Shown: piece by piece, positions 36,518-43,837 of the stretch | Numbering within the stretch: position 1 is the stretch's first letter | Layout: every line of letters starts with the position of its first letter | Assembly (NCBI RefSeq): GCF_024346715.1 | Contig: NZ_AP024852.1 | Span: 1,860,001 to 1,924,000, forward strand | Direction: 5' to 3' | Length of the DNA stretch: 64,000 nucleotides | DNA from: Photobacterium swingsii | GTDB taxonomy: Bacteria; Pseudomonadota; Gammaproteobacteria; Enterobacterales; Vibrionaceae | Program-made: the position numbers and the translations under genes | The notes under the pieces: generated by a model | What the model was told of the DNA's origin: nothing | Seen by the model: only the letters and a program-made list of their open reading frames with translations | Databases searched by the model: none

Positions 36518-36898
36518 TTATGATGGGTTGGGTACAGGTAGTACTTTACTCAAACAGCGTTCCAGTTTTTGTATTGATAGCGGCTTAACAATATAATCCG
36601 CAGGTTTTAATGAGATAACTTGCTTAACCGTATCCATTTCACTATCGCCACTCACAATCACAACGGGTAGATGAGGATGCTGTTTTTTAATGAATTGCAA
36701 AACAGGAATGCCATCGAGTGGCTTTTCTAAATTCAGATCCAAGAAAACACAATCTACAGTGTTATTGATCAAGCCATTAACTGCAGCTTGTGGTGAGACT
36801 GCATGAATAATTGATTGAGGCTTTGCACATTTTCGGAGAAGTTGCGTTAGAATTTGTGCCATCATCTTATTATCTTCAATTATCATAAATCGTTTCAT
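36518..36898 (-). CDS. Single-domain response regulator (CheY-like)
   Basis: 126 residues, one receiver domain and no output domain. Acidic pair Glu8/Asp9, phospho-acceptor Asp54 (VFLDLN), Ser83 in the switch position and Lys105 (IVKPL) are all present. Good ribosome site AAGGAAGT. It may relay phosphate or bind a partner; the kinase is unknown. It is convergent with the PilZ gene. Confidence 0.9.
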   Translation of the reverse strand: MKRFMIIEDNKMMAQILTQLLRKCAKPQSIIHAVSPQAAVNGLINNTVDCVFLDLNLEKPLDGIPVLQFIKKQHPHLPVVIVSGDSEMDTVKQVISLKPADYIVKPLSIQKLERCLSKVLPVPNPS

Positions 36899-37035
36899 AC
36901 TACTTCCTTTGTATCAACGTCGTGATTTCCTTATTAATAAGCTTAACTTCTCTTGATTAAAGAGTGTAGCAGTAAATACGATAGTTCTCATAAAACAAAC
37001 ATTTATATGAGATCTTGTTACACTTGTTCGCTATT

Positions 37036-37269
37036 TCATTTTTTACAGTTACTTGCTTTTTTCAACCTGTTTAGCGCGGTTATTTGCCTCTTCATTTGCT
37101 TCTTTTTCGGCTTACTGGCCATGATGTACTTACGCTCTATATCTGCACGCCTTGACTCTATGCCACTGCATGATAAGTATTTATATTGTTCTACGTAATC
37201 ATCGACCGATTTCTTTTTTGCGAAGCTTTCAAAGGGTATAAGTAAAGCTATCATCAACAAAAAACGCAT
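37036..37269 (-). CDS. Small exported basic protein
   Basis: 77 residues: signal peptide MRFLLMIALLIPFESFA, then a short helical, lysine-rich domain with two cysteines (CSGIE, NCKK) that may form a disulfide. GAGGAAAATGAA before the ATG is a good ribosome site. Family not recognised; probably periplasmic. Confidence 0.75.
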   Translation of the reverse strand: MRFLLMIALLIPFESFAKKKSVDDYVEQYKYLSCSGIESRRADIERKYIMASKPKKKQMKRQITALNRLKKASNCKK

Positions 37270-37483
37270 TTCATTTTCCTCTTTAAAAAGTAATACCAGT
37301 ACCTTTGTTCATCTAAACAGCTATTGAATAGTTAATAGGTTGGTATAAATAGTAACGTGCATTTTAGTTCTGTTGATAAAAGCGTCTTGAACTCTGAAGC
37401 CACAACTTCTAAGACTGGTAAAAGTTAAGACTATACATAGAGATAAGTGGAGGAGATATCACAAAACAAGCTTGTTACGGCGT

Positions 37484-37496
37484 CACAAATCATACC
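37484..37496. other. matS-like site beside matS 3
   Basis: GTTACGGCGTCAC, one mismatch at base 3. The identical 13-mer occurs at 27317-27329. Confidence 0.45.
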
Positions 37497-37549
37497 TTTA
37501 ATGCTAGGTATCTGCGCAGTATTAAGCCGAAGTATTTAGTGCTAATGGT

Positions 37550-37562
37550 GTGACAATGTCAC
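37550..37562. other. matS site 3 (MatP-binding)
   Basis: GTGACAATGTCAC, exact consensus, in intergenic DNA 3.9 kb from dif. Confidence 0.9.
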
Positions 37563-37603
37563 TTATGTTGCAAGGACTAGAATGAGAGGCAGGGGTTTAA
37601 AAA

Positions 37604-37632
37604 GAAAAAGGTAGCTATTGGCTACCTTTTAC
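37604..37632 (-). terminator. Terminator of the 50-residue gene
   Basis: AAAGGTAGC-TATTG-GCTACCTTT with a T-rich tail leftward. Confidence 0.82.
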
Positions 37633-37658
37633 TATCAGAACGAAGGCATAAATTATAA

Positions 37659-37811
37659 TTATGCTTTTTTAATGTCTTTAACTGGGTAAGTTAGGGTCAT
37701 ATCGCCAGCTTTAACGTGGATGTAAGCACCGCCACCACTAAAACCAGTAATAACCATAACACCTAGATCAACACCTTTAGTTGCTACTACTTGATCATCG
37801 AGTTCAAACAT
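37659..37811 (-). CDS. Small conserved-type protein of 50 residues
   Basis: MFELDDQVVATKGVDLGVMV... to VKDIKKA. It is strand-rich and acidic in the first third, with a glycine cluster FSGGGAYIHV. AAGGTG lies 8-13 bp before the ATG, and a terminator follows the stop, which together support a real gene. The pattern resembles small beta-barrel (SH3-like) proteins. Family not identified. Confidence 0.7.
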   Translation of the reverse strand: MFELDDQVVATKGVDLGVMVITGFSGGGAYIHVKAGDMTLTYPVKDIKKA

Positions 37812-38153
37812 TATCTAACACCTTGATTATAAAAAGATCATGACAGCTATCTATGGGCGTATTTAACCAGATGCAAGGCTGATGAACTAATCCATTTACT
37901 TGTTATATCGATGAGATTTTTTCACCAAGCGGTACATAAAATCTGGGAATGTAGTAGCGGAAAATCAGTATTAATCTGAATATTCACGATAGTTATGTGC
38001 CATAAGATTTAAAATCTCGATTGTTACCACGTCACTTTTGTTCTTTGCTTGTCTTGATAAGCCTGGGTGGAGTAATTAAATCATTGTCATGCACTGTTGC
38101 TAACAACAAACAGATAGGGATAATGGCTAGTTCATCAGAAAATAGTTGTTGTT
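37812..38153. promoter_or_regulatory. Divergent region between the 50-residue gene and rsuA
   Basis: 342 bp without a gene; it must hold both promoters. GTTACCACGTCAC at 38023-38035 resembles matS with two mismatches. No other recognised site. Confidence 0.4.
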
Positions 38154-38840
38154 ATGCGCCTTGATAAGTTTATTTGTAAAAGTACTGAATTCACAAACAC
38201 TGAAGCGATTCAATTAATAGCCAATCAAACCGTTAGAGTTAACGACCAGATCATTACAGATGAAAGGTCACAAGTTCATAAGAACAATACTGTTACTTTG
38301 AATGGTGCAATACTAAAACCCCGTGCATTTCGTTACCTTCTCTTGCACAAACCAGCAGGAACTATTTGTTCAAACAAAAATGAAGTTTACCCATCGTTGT
38401 TCAATTGTATTGATATCGACAATATTGAGGAACTCCATATTGCCGGGCGGTTAGATGCGGACACAACGGGACTAGTCTTAATTACTGATGATGGCCATTG
38501 GTCTTTTAATATCACTACACCCAATAAGCAGTGTGAAAAGTGTTATCGGGTTGGTTTATCTCGTCCAATTGCTGATGATGTTGGTAAAAAATTTAAGCAA
38601 GGCATAGCCTTACAAGGCGAGACTCAACTTACTCGGCCAGCAAAGCTTGAAGTTATTAATCCTACTGAGGTCTATTTAACGATAACCGAAGGTAAATTCC
38701 ACCAAGTGAAACGTATGTTCTCAGCAGTAGGTAACCGTGTTGTATCACTGCATCGAGAGAGCATAGGAAAGGTTACACTGGATGTTGGAATAGGAGAGTG
38801 GCGGCATTTAACCCGTGACGAAGTGCAGTCTTTTATTTAA
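38154..38840 (+). CDS. rsuA: 16S rRNA pseudouridine-516 synthase
   Basis: 228 residues. N-terminal S4 RNA-binding domain (MRLDKFICKSTEF..) then the RsuA-type catalytic domain with GRLDADTTGLVLITDDG, catalytic Asp101. Aligns with E. coli RsuA (231) including CEK.Y.V and EGKFHQVKRMFSAVGN.V..LHRESIG. It modifies U516 in the 30S subunit. RluE/RluF paralogues are less likely given the overall alignment. A compound hairpin follows. Confidence 0.9.
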   Translation: MRLDKFICKSTEFTNTEAIQLIANQTVRVNDQIITDERSQVHKNNTVTLNGAILKPRAFRYLLLHKPAGTICSNKNEVYPSLFNCIDIDNIEELHIAGRLDADTTGLVLITDDGHWSFNITTPNKQCEKCYRVGLSRPIADDVGKKFKQGIALQGETQLTRPAKLEVINPTEVYLTITEGKFHQVKRMFSAVGNRVVSLHRESIGKVTLDVGIGEWRHLTRDEVQSFI

Positions 38841-38881
38841 GCCATCTGTTACCACGTAACATCACTTATCTAAAAGGAAAA

Positions 38882-38932
38882 GAACAGCAACCTTGATATA
38901 GCATGTTTGATGCTGTACCTTTGCTGTTTTGT
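38882..38932 (+). terminator. Compound hairpin after rsuA
   Basis: Outer arms AACAGCAA and TTGCTGTT enclose an inner AGCAT/ATGCT stem; followed by TTGTATTT. Probably terminates rsuA. It overlaps the earliest possible starts of the next reading frame, so that gene likely starts later. Confidence 0.5.
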
Positions 38933-38951
38933 ATTTAGAGTTTTGCTTATT

Positions 38952-39449
38952 ATGCCGTTATTGCAGAGGCTTAATCTAGTTTATTTGGGGGCTTGTTCGA
39001 TCTATTTAGCATTGTCCTTCTCATTTTCTTTCACGCAAGCTGAACCATTTTTCCTCGAACTCTGTATTCTTTATGTTATACAATTTTGCATTGGACTATT
39101 ATTAACTAGCCTAATAGATAAATTTATATACAGGGGAATTGGTTGGGCTTTGCTTTCTGGCTTGCTATTTACGCTTGCTGTCTTTGCCTTTACTTCGCTT
39201 TTATACTTATTATTTATCTTTGTTTATAGCGGATTCAGTATTTATTCTTTCCATGCATTCACGTTATTTCCTCTAGTAAAGCTTTTTTTGACTACTATTT
39301 TAATACTACCTTTCATTTGTCTTTACATGCTGTTCTGCAACTTTTTTAATGGCTTAAAAAGCAAAATAGAAAAAAGTATTTTGGTTTTGGTGTATTCGAT
39401 AGCCTTGTGTCTGTATCTCTACGTTATTCACCATAGCTATAATATTTAG
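38952..39449 (+). CDS. Unknown multi-span membrane protein
   Basis: 165 residues from ATG 38952 (upstream starts at 38907/38910 lie inside a terminator-like hairpin). Very hydrophobic, with about five transmembrane segments rich in Phe, Leu and Tyr, and a short charged loop KSKIEK. No ribosome site is obvious and no family is recognised. The strongly AT-rich sequence differs from the neighbouring core genes and suggests acquisition. It may be an immunity or accessory protein; that is a guess. Confidence 0.5.
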   Translation: MPLLQRLNLVYLGACSIYLALSFSFSFTQAEPFFLELCILYVIQFCIGLLLTSLIDKFIYRGIGWALLSGLLFTLAVFAFTSLLYLLFIFVYSGFSIYSFHAFTLFPLVKLFLTTILILPFICLYMLFCNFFNGLKSKIEKSILVLVYSIALCLYLYVIHHSYNI

Positions 39450-39513
39450 TTGTTTATATCCTGCAAAAAACGTCAGAGCTTTAATTGCATTGCTACTAGT
39501 TGGCGCGTGATCT

Positions 39514-39693
39514 ATGTCTCGCAACGAGAAAAAGTAGGAGAGTGACGAGTATGGAGTTATATCAAACCATACTCGTGGTGCGGCCACGGGGTTCTGTTCA
39601 GCGTTTGGCATTGGCATTGCCATGAAGACGGATATTGCTTGGATAAAGAAGATGTTAGAGAGTCATGATAAGAGAATTTCACGGCTTGAATAG
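39514..39693 (+). pseudogene. Small reading frame interrupted by an amber codon
   Basis: ATG 39514 reads MSRNEKK, then TAG, then continues in the same frame as ESDEYGVISNHTRGAATG to FGIGIAMKTDIAWIKKMLESHDKRISRLE before the final TAG. The downstream part looks protein-like: an amphipathic C-terminal helix and a glycine-rich middle. Either a decayed 58-residue gene, or a short gene starting at the internal ATG (MKTDIAW, 23 residues). Low certainty. Confidence 0.4.
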
Positions 39694-39784
39694 TATTTAT
39701 CTTTGTATGATTGTTTCTTTTTAATGATAAGCTACTTGTTACGTATTGAGTTGGTTTCACGCAAAGCATACTATGAGGAAATTA

Positions 39785-40309
39785 ATGGGTTTTGAAAATG
39801 CTTTACCTTGGTTAGCTTTGCTGATTTCAGGTATTAGTTTACTGGTTAGTGGGTATTCAATTTATAGGGACAGAAGCCGAGTTAAAGTTTTCTGTAAAGT
39901 TGTTTATGATTGCTCTAGAGACCAATCTGAAAATCTAGATAATCCTCCGCCATTTTTGAGAATATATGTAGTAAACACAGGGAAGAGACCTATTTTTCTT
40001 TCGAATCTTTGTGGTTATATTTCAAGAAAATCTGCTCATTCATGGGCGCTGAAAGATGAGCCGATAGCTTATGATGAAAATGGTATTCCATCGGTTGTTT
40101 CAAGTGGTTTTGTTCATAATGTAGGAGTCCGATTAAATGATGGTGAAATCTATGAATATCGTATTAAACATGATGATTATACAAAATGGTACTCTACAGA
40201 AAGTGATAGTTTGTTTAGAAAATACTATTTAACAGATGTGCTAGGTAAAAAATACTTTGTAAAAGGTTCAAAAGTTGGGATCAAGACGTTGTCGGAATAT
40301 CAGACATAA
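39785..40309 (+). CDS. Unknown membrane-anchored protein in the accessory island
   Basis: 174 residues from ATG 39785, preceded by GAGGAA. One N-terminal membrane segment (ALPWLALLISGISLLVSGYSIY) is followed by a strand-rich domain with an immunoglobulin-like feel (FLRIYVVNTGKRPIFLSNLCGYIS; GVRLNDGEIYEYRIKHDDYTKW). The topology suggests a small anchored beta-sandwich. Family not recognised. AT-rich, and followed 41 bp later by a trypsin-co-occurring-type gene, so probably one operon. Confidence 0.65.
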   Translation: MGFENALPWLALLISGISLLVSGYSIYRDRSRVKVFCKVVYDCSRDQSENLDNPPPFLRIYVVNTGKRPIFLSNLCGYISRKSAHSWALKDEPIAYDENGIPSVVSSGFVHNVGVRLNDGEIYEYRIKHDDYTKWYSTESDSLFRKYYLTDVLGKKYFVKGSKVGIKTLSEYQT

Positions 40310-40350
40310 CAAATGCGTCAATGTTTAAACTTAATAAATAGTTGGAAAAA

Positions 40351-40689
40351 ATGCAGTTAGATGATTATATAAAAGAAACATTGGTACAGATAACTAGGGG
40401 AGTGAAATCAGCTTCTGAAGAAATTGAGGTGTTAGGTGGAAATGTTAATCCCCCTGAGGAAATTAGAATTGTCGGGGCAACTCCTATTTATAAAGCAGCA
40501 GACCATCAAGTGGTTAAATTTGATGTCGCTATTCAAGTTAAAGATGTAAGTTCTACTGAAGCATCAGGTAAAGCTAAAATTTCAGTGTTATCTATTGGAG
40601 GTGGTATTAAAAATACCGATGAAACTCAGGCTGTCCATCGCGTTAGATTTGAAGTTCCCCTAGCTTTACCATGCAAGCTTAAATCCTGA
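40351..40689 (+). CDS. Probable trypsin-co-occurring domain (trypco2) protein
   Basis: 112 residues from ATG 40351 with GGAA upstream. The pattern is an N-terminal helix (DDYIKETLVQITRGVKSASEE) followed by strands ending IKNTDETQAVHRVRFEVPLALP. This is how I recall the trypco2 family: helix, disordered turn, then a beta unit ending in KFKVPI.LP. Those domains accompany trypsin-like or caspase-like effectors in predicted bacterial conflict systems. No protease gene is seen here. The family call is from memory of the pattern. Confidence 0.6.
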   Translation: MQLDDYIKETLVQITRGVKSASEEIEVLGGNVNPPEEIRIVGATPIYKAADHQVVKFDVAIQVKDVSSTEASGKAKISVLSIGGGIKNTDETQAVHRVRFEVPLALPCKLKS

Positions 40690-40714
40690 ATTTAAAAAAA
40701 CATCAAGTTGATAC

Positions 40715-40736
40715 AAGCCCGCCATAGCGGGCTTTG
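40715..40736. terminator. Terminator between trypco2-type gene and phage pseudogene
   Basis: Perfect stem AAGCCCGC-CATA-GCGGGCTT with modest T-tail; may serve both convergent units. Confidence 0.7.
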
Positions 40737-40749
40737 ACACATCTAAAGG

Positions 40750-41235
40750 CTAGGGAAGTTGGCGCAAACACTTCTTGGCTTTCTCGCGATACATCTTCTT
40801 TTTCTCTTTGGTTACCGTGTCACTTTGTGGCTGTTTGATGCGGCGACCACCACGAAACGGTAACGGCGTCACCACATTGGAACGCACGGGTATATAGTCC
40901 AGTTTCATACATACGTTTTAACTGATGATACTCATCAAACCGCAACGCCATCGAATCCAGCTCTTTGGGGCTGAACATTCGTCCTTCAGGCGTGATAATC
41001 ACACAGCGTTCCTCATCAACACGAAATCCCGTCCAGCGGGTCAAATCTCTTAATACTAGACGGGCAAATAGCCACGAACCCGAATCAACAGCAGTTTTTC
41101 AGCCATGGGATTCACATCCATCCAGCCAGATAACCAACGTTTTACCGTGATGGGCTGAACATGAAACCATGACGCGCCTTGGTCAATATCATCGAAACAA
41201 CGCCAAAACAGCTTAACAAACGATTCGTGGAGCAT
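40750..41235 (-). pseudogene. Twice-frameshifted DUF3653-type phage gene
   Basis: Three pieces in three frames join into one protein of about 160 residues. Piece 1 runs from ATG 41235 (MLHESFVKLFWRCFDDID) to RGYLPV then TAG at 41056. Piece 2 runs from RWTGFRVDEERCVIITPEG to QLKRMYETG. Piece 3 is IPVRSNVVTPLPFRGGRR to KKCLRQLP, stop at 40750. The order (helical WFHVQPITVKRWLSGW, then RW-GFRVDEE, then PLPFRGGRR) is what I recall of the DUF3653 proteins of filamentous phages and their relatives in vibrios and Xanthomonas. GAGG precedes the ATG. It lies 248 bp from dif. Two disruptions mean it is not functional. Confidence 0.7.
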
Positions 41236-41746
41236 GATGTACCTCGCAAAAAATATCTAAGTTTGATTTTATTTTTCGATTGATAAAGCATGTGGTGATA
41301 GCGAAAACCGATTACCGTTAACAAAACTAGATATCGAACCAAAGCACAAACTTATCAAGCACAGGCAAGATAACCAAAGCAACAAAGTGATAAAACCACA
41401 AGGATTTTTTGATAGAGAAATCATAGGTTTCGGCATTAACTCAGATTGGGCTTGAACTATGTTAAAAAAGCACCACTCTCTCAGTGCGCATTATATATAT
41501 TATGTTAAATAAGGTGTCAGCAGGTGGTAATATCAATGCTGCTTCATCCCCGTTCTTCTCCTCTTCTCTGTATTTGGCTCATTACTAAGTGATATTTAAC
41601 AGTATTGCGTATTTACCATAAAATAGGTAATAAACACCTATGTTTAAGTACTGCTGCAAATGTTCAGTTTGCATGGTGCTTCAACTTACGTGTTTATTAC
41701 AGAGTCAGCGTTATGCTGACTCTAGAGATCTTTTATGTTCTTGATG
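41236..41746. other. Intergenic region containing dif
   Basis: 511 bp without a gene. It holds the dif site at 41483-41510 and, near its right end, a hairpin AGAGTCAGC-GTTAT-GCTGACTCT (41701-41723) with no T-run on the kinase strand. The remainder is AT-rich. Confidence 0.7.
41483..41510. other. Chromosomal dif site (XerC/XerD)
   Basis: XerC arm AGTGCGCATTA, 6-bp centre TATATA, XerD arm TTATGTTAAAT. The E. coli site has arms GGTGCGCATAA and TTATGTTAAAT; the V. cholerae chromosome 1 site begins AGTGCGCATTA. The XerD arm is identical to both. Resolves chromosome dimers and marks the replication terminus; also a target for integrating filamentous phages. Confidence 0.95.
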
Positions 41747-43834
41747 TTAGCTCACGACTTGCGTGATGAATTGATATTTACGCAGAATCATCTCAAGCTC
41801 AGAGACTTGTATCGGCTTAGCAAGGAAATCATTCATGCCTGCGTCTTCACACAAAACCTTATCTGAATCCATCGCATTGGCGGTTAACGCAATAATTGGA
41901 ATGTCGTAGCCGCGCTCTCGAAGAATTTGTGTAGCCTGCAATCCATCAAGTACCGGCATCGAAATATCCATTAAGACAATGTCGTAACTCTCAGGTTTCT
42001 TTTCGTACATCGCTATGGCTTCATCACCATTATTGGCAATCTGAACCTTATGACCTCGTTTCTCTAACATCAGTTTGGCAACCAACTGATTTGTCTGGCT
42101 GTCTTCCGCCAGTAAGATATTTAGCTCATGATCACTGGCTGGATATATTTCTTCCTGCTGCTTTGAAAACTCAGTATTACAGTTCAAGCATGGCAATATC
42201 ATCGTAAAGCAGCTTCCCACACCTAATTCACTTTCAAGCGTTATCTCACCGCGCATTTTTGTGATTAGGTGTTGGCTTATGGCTAAACCTAATCCCGTAC
42301 CACCATATCGTCGCGTTATACTGCAGTCTGCTTGAATGAATGGATTAAACAAATTTTTCTGAGCTTCTTTTGCAATACCAATCCCTGTATCTGTTACTGA
42401 TACTTGGATCTGTCCATCAGTTGCTTTGGCTAGAATGTGGACTGCGCCATCGTTAGTAAACTTAATGGCGTTGCCGACTAAGTTAAACATGATTTGAGCA
42501 ATTCTATTTTTATCGCCATGGATAAATTCAGGAACAGAATCATCAATGTTGGCAGTCAAGTCGATATTCTTGATAATAGCTTGTTCTTTTAATTGACTAA
42601 CCACCAGATCGATACTGTCTTGGATACGCATTTTTGAATGATAAAGTTCAAAGTTTCCTGACTCTATACGTGATAAGTCTAAAATATCGTTGATGATTGT
42701 CAGCAATAATTGTGCTGACTGATCCATCTGATTGAGCCAGGTCTTTTGTTCATTATCGAGGCCTGAATCTGCCAAGGTGTCCATTAGGCCAAGTACGCCA
42801 TTTAATGGCGTGCGAATTTCATGGCTCATCATGGCTAAGAATTGTGATTTGGCTTTATTGGCTGATTCCGCCTGTTTGCGCGCTTCAAGGAGATCAAATA
42901 AGCGCTGCTTACGACTGGTAATATTTTTAGCTGTGCCTCGATAACCGAGCAACTTGCCTTTTTTATTGAAGTACGCCGTACCACTGATGCTTATCCATAA
43001 GCCCCCTTCACTCTCTGGTAGCTGCCACTCGACATCTTCAAAGGGTTCTTGACTACACAACTTTGTAAGTAAGAGTTGACGTACTTCCTCTTGGTCACCA
43101 AAAATATCGAGTATATTTTCATTATCGACAATGTGCCCAGCGAGTTCAGGTGCTGAAATGTAGGTAAAGATATAATCTGTATCTATTTCCCAGAACCAGT
43201 CACCTACAGTATTCGCGAAATCTTTAAATCGTTGCTGGCTATATGTTAGTTCTTGTGTTCTTGCAGCAACAAGCGACTGTAGCCGTTCTCTGTAATCGAT
43301 ATCAATGATAGCGCGCTCTAATAACGGTCGAAAACGATCAAGAACACGTCGGCAATGTGGTGTGAATTGCCCTTTATCTGAATGAATAAAGATAAGTAAT
43401 GCGTCACCGGTACTGACTTTAACGCCTGTTAATAATGCTGATTGGCAGTACATCATTTGTTCAGTTGAGCGCATTGAAAACTCTTCAACACGAGATGGTG
43501 AGAACAGGACTATACTTTCTCCGTTCATACACCGAATAAAGGTGCTGGAAACATCCCAAACGCTGGATTGGAAAACTGGGCACGTCGATACCAGTTCAAG
43601 TAATGGTGACGATTCATCTTCTCGAGTTAATACAATGGCATTTTCAAAACCGATATATTTACGAAGAACTGATAGTAAGCTATTGAATACTTGACGTTTA
43701 TTGTTAGCGCCAGCCATGGCCGAAATACCAGCTAAAATTGCAGCATTTTCATCTCGTAGCTGTCTTTCTCTTTCATTACTACGTAATAAATCGAGTAATG
43801 TTTCTTGTAACTTCTCAGACTCAAAACGTGGCAT
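41747..43834 (-). CDS. Hybrid sensor histidine kinase, VpsS/NahK-like
   Basis: 695 residues without transmembrane segments. In order: short coiled coil, GAF-like region (about 35-180), coiled coil, PAS domain (about 205-310), HisKA with His338 (MMSHEIRTPLNG), HATPase_c with N-box NLVGNAIKFTND and G-boxes DTGIGI and GGTGLGLA, then receiver with Asp623 (VLMDISMPVLDG). No Hpt domain, so a separate phosphotransfer protein is needed. It directly follows a FIST-domain gene (3-bp gap), the same pairing as NosP with NahK/VpsS. In V. cholerae VpsS feeds LuxU; here the partner is unknown. Confidence 0.9.
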   Translation of the reverse strand: MPRFESEKLQETLLDLLRSNERERQLRDENAAILAGISAMAGANNKRQVFNSLLSVLRKYIGFENAIVLTREDESSPLLELVSTCPVFQSSVWDVSSTFIRCMNGESIVLFSPSRVEEFSMRSTEQMMYCQSALLTGVKVSTGDALLIFIHSDKGQFTPHCRRVLDRFRPLLERAIIDIDYRERLQSLVAARTQELTYSQQRFKDFANTVGDWFWEIDTDYIFTYISAPELAGHIVDNENILDIFGDQEEVRQLLLTKLCSQEPFEDVEWQLPESEGGLWISISGTAYFNKKGKLLGYRGTAKNITSRKQRLFDLLEARKQAESANKAKSQFLAMMSHEIRTPLNGVLGLMDTLADSGLDNEQKTWLNQMDQSAQLLLTIINDILDLSRIESGNFELYHSKMRIQDSIDLVVSQLKEQAIIKNIDLTANIDDSVPEFIHGDKNRIAQIMFNLVGNAIKFTNDGAVHILAKATDGQIQVSVTDTGIGIAKEAQKNLFNPFIQADCSITRRYGGTGLGLAISQHLITKMRGEITLESELGVGSCFTMILPCLNCNTEFSKQQEEIYPASDHELNILLAEDSQTNQLVAKLMLEKRGHKVQIANNGDEAIAMYEKKPESYDIVLMDISMPVLDGLQATQILRERGYDIPIIALTANAMDSDKVLCEDAGMNDFLAKPIQVSELEMILRKYQFITQVVS

Positions 43835-43837
43835 TGG

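Larger units (their letters stand above)
37270..37658. other. Intergenic region with a matS site and a near-match
   Basis: 389 bp without a gene. It contains GTTACGGCGTCAC (37484-37496) and the exact matS at 37550-37562, 66 bp apart, then the terminator of the 50-residue gene. Confidence 0.6.

Noticed and set aside
39354..39623. Leftward 89-codon reading frame across the end of the membrane-protein gene
   Set aside because: No ribosome site, overlaps two rightward frames, composition not protein-like.
40965..41150. Rightward 61-codon reading frame opposite the phage relic
   Set aside because: It is the antisense of the recognisable DUF3653-type segments.
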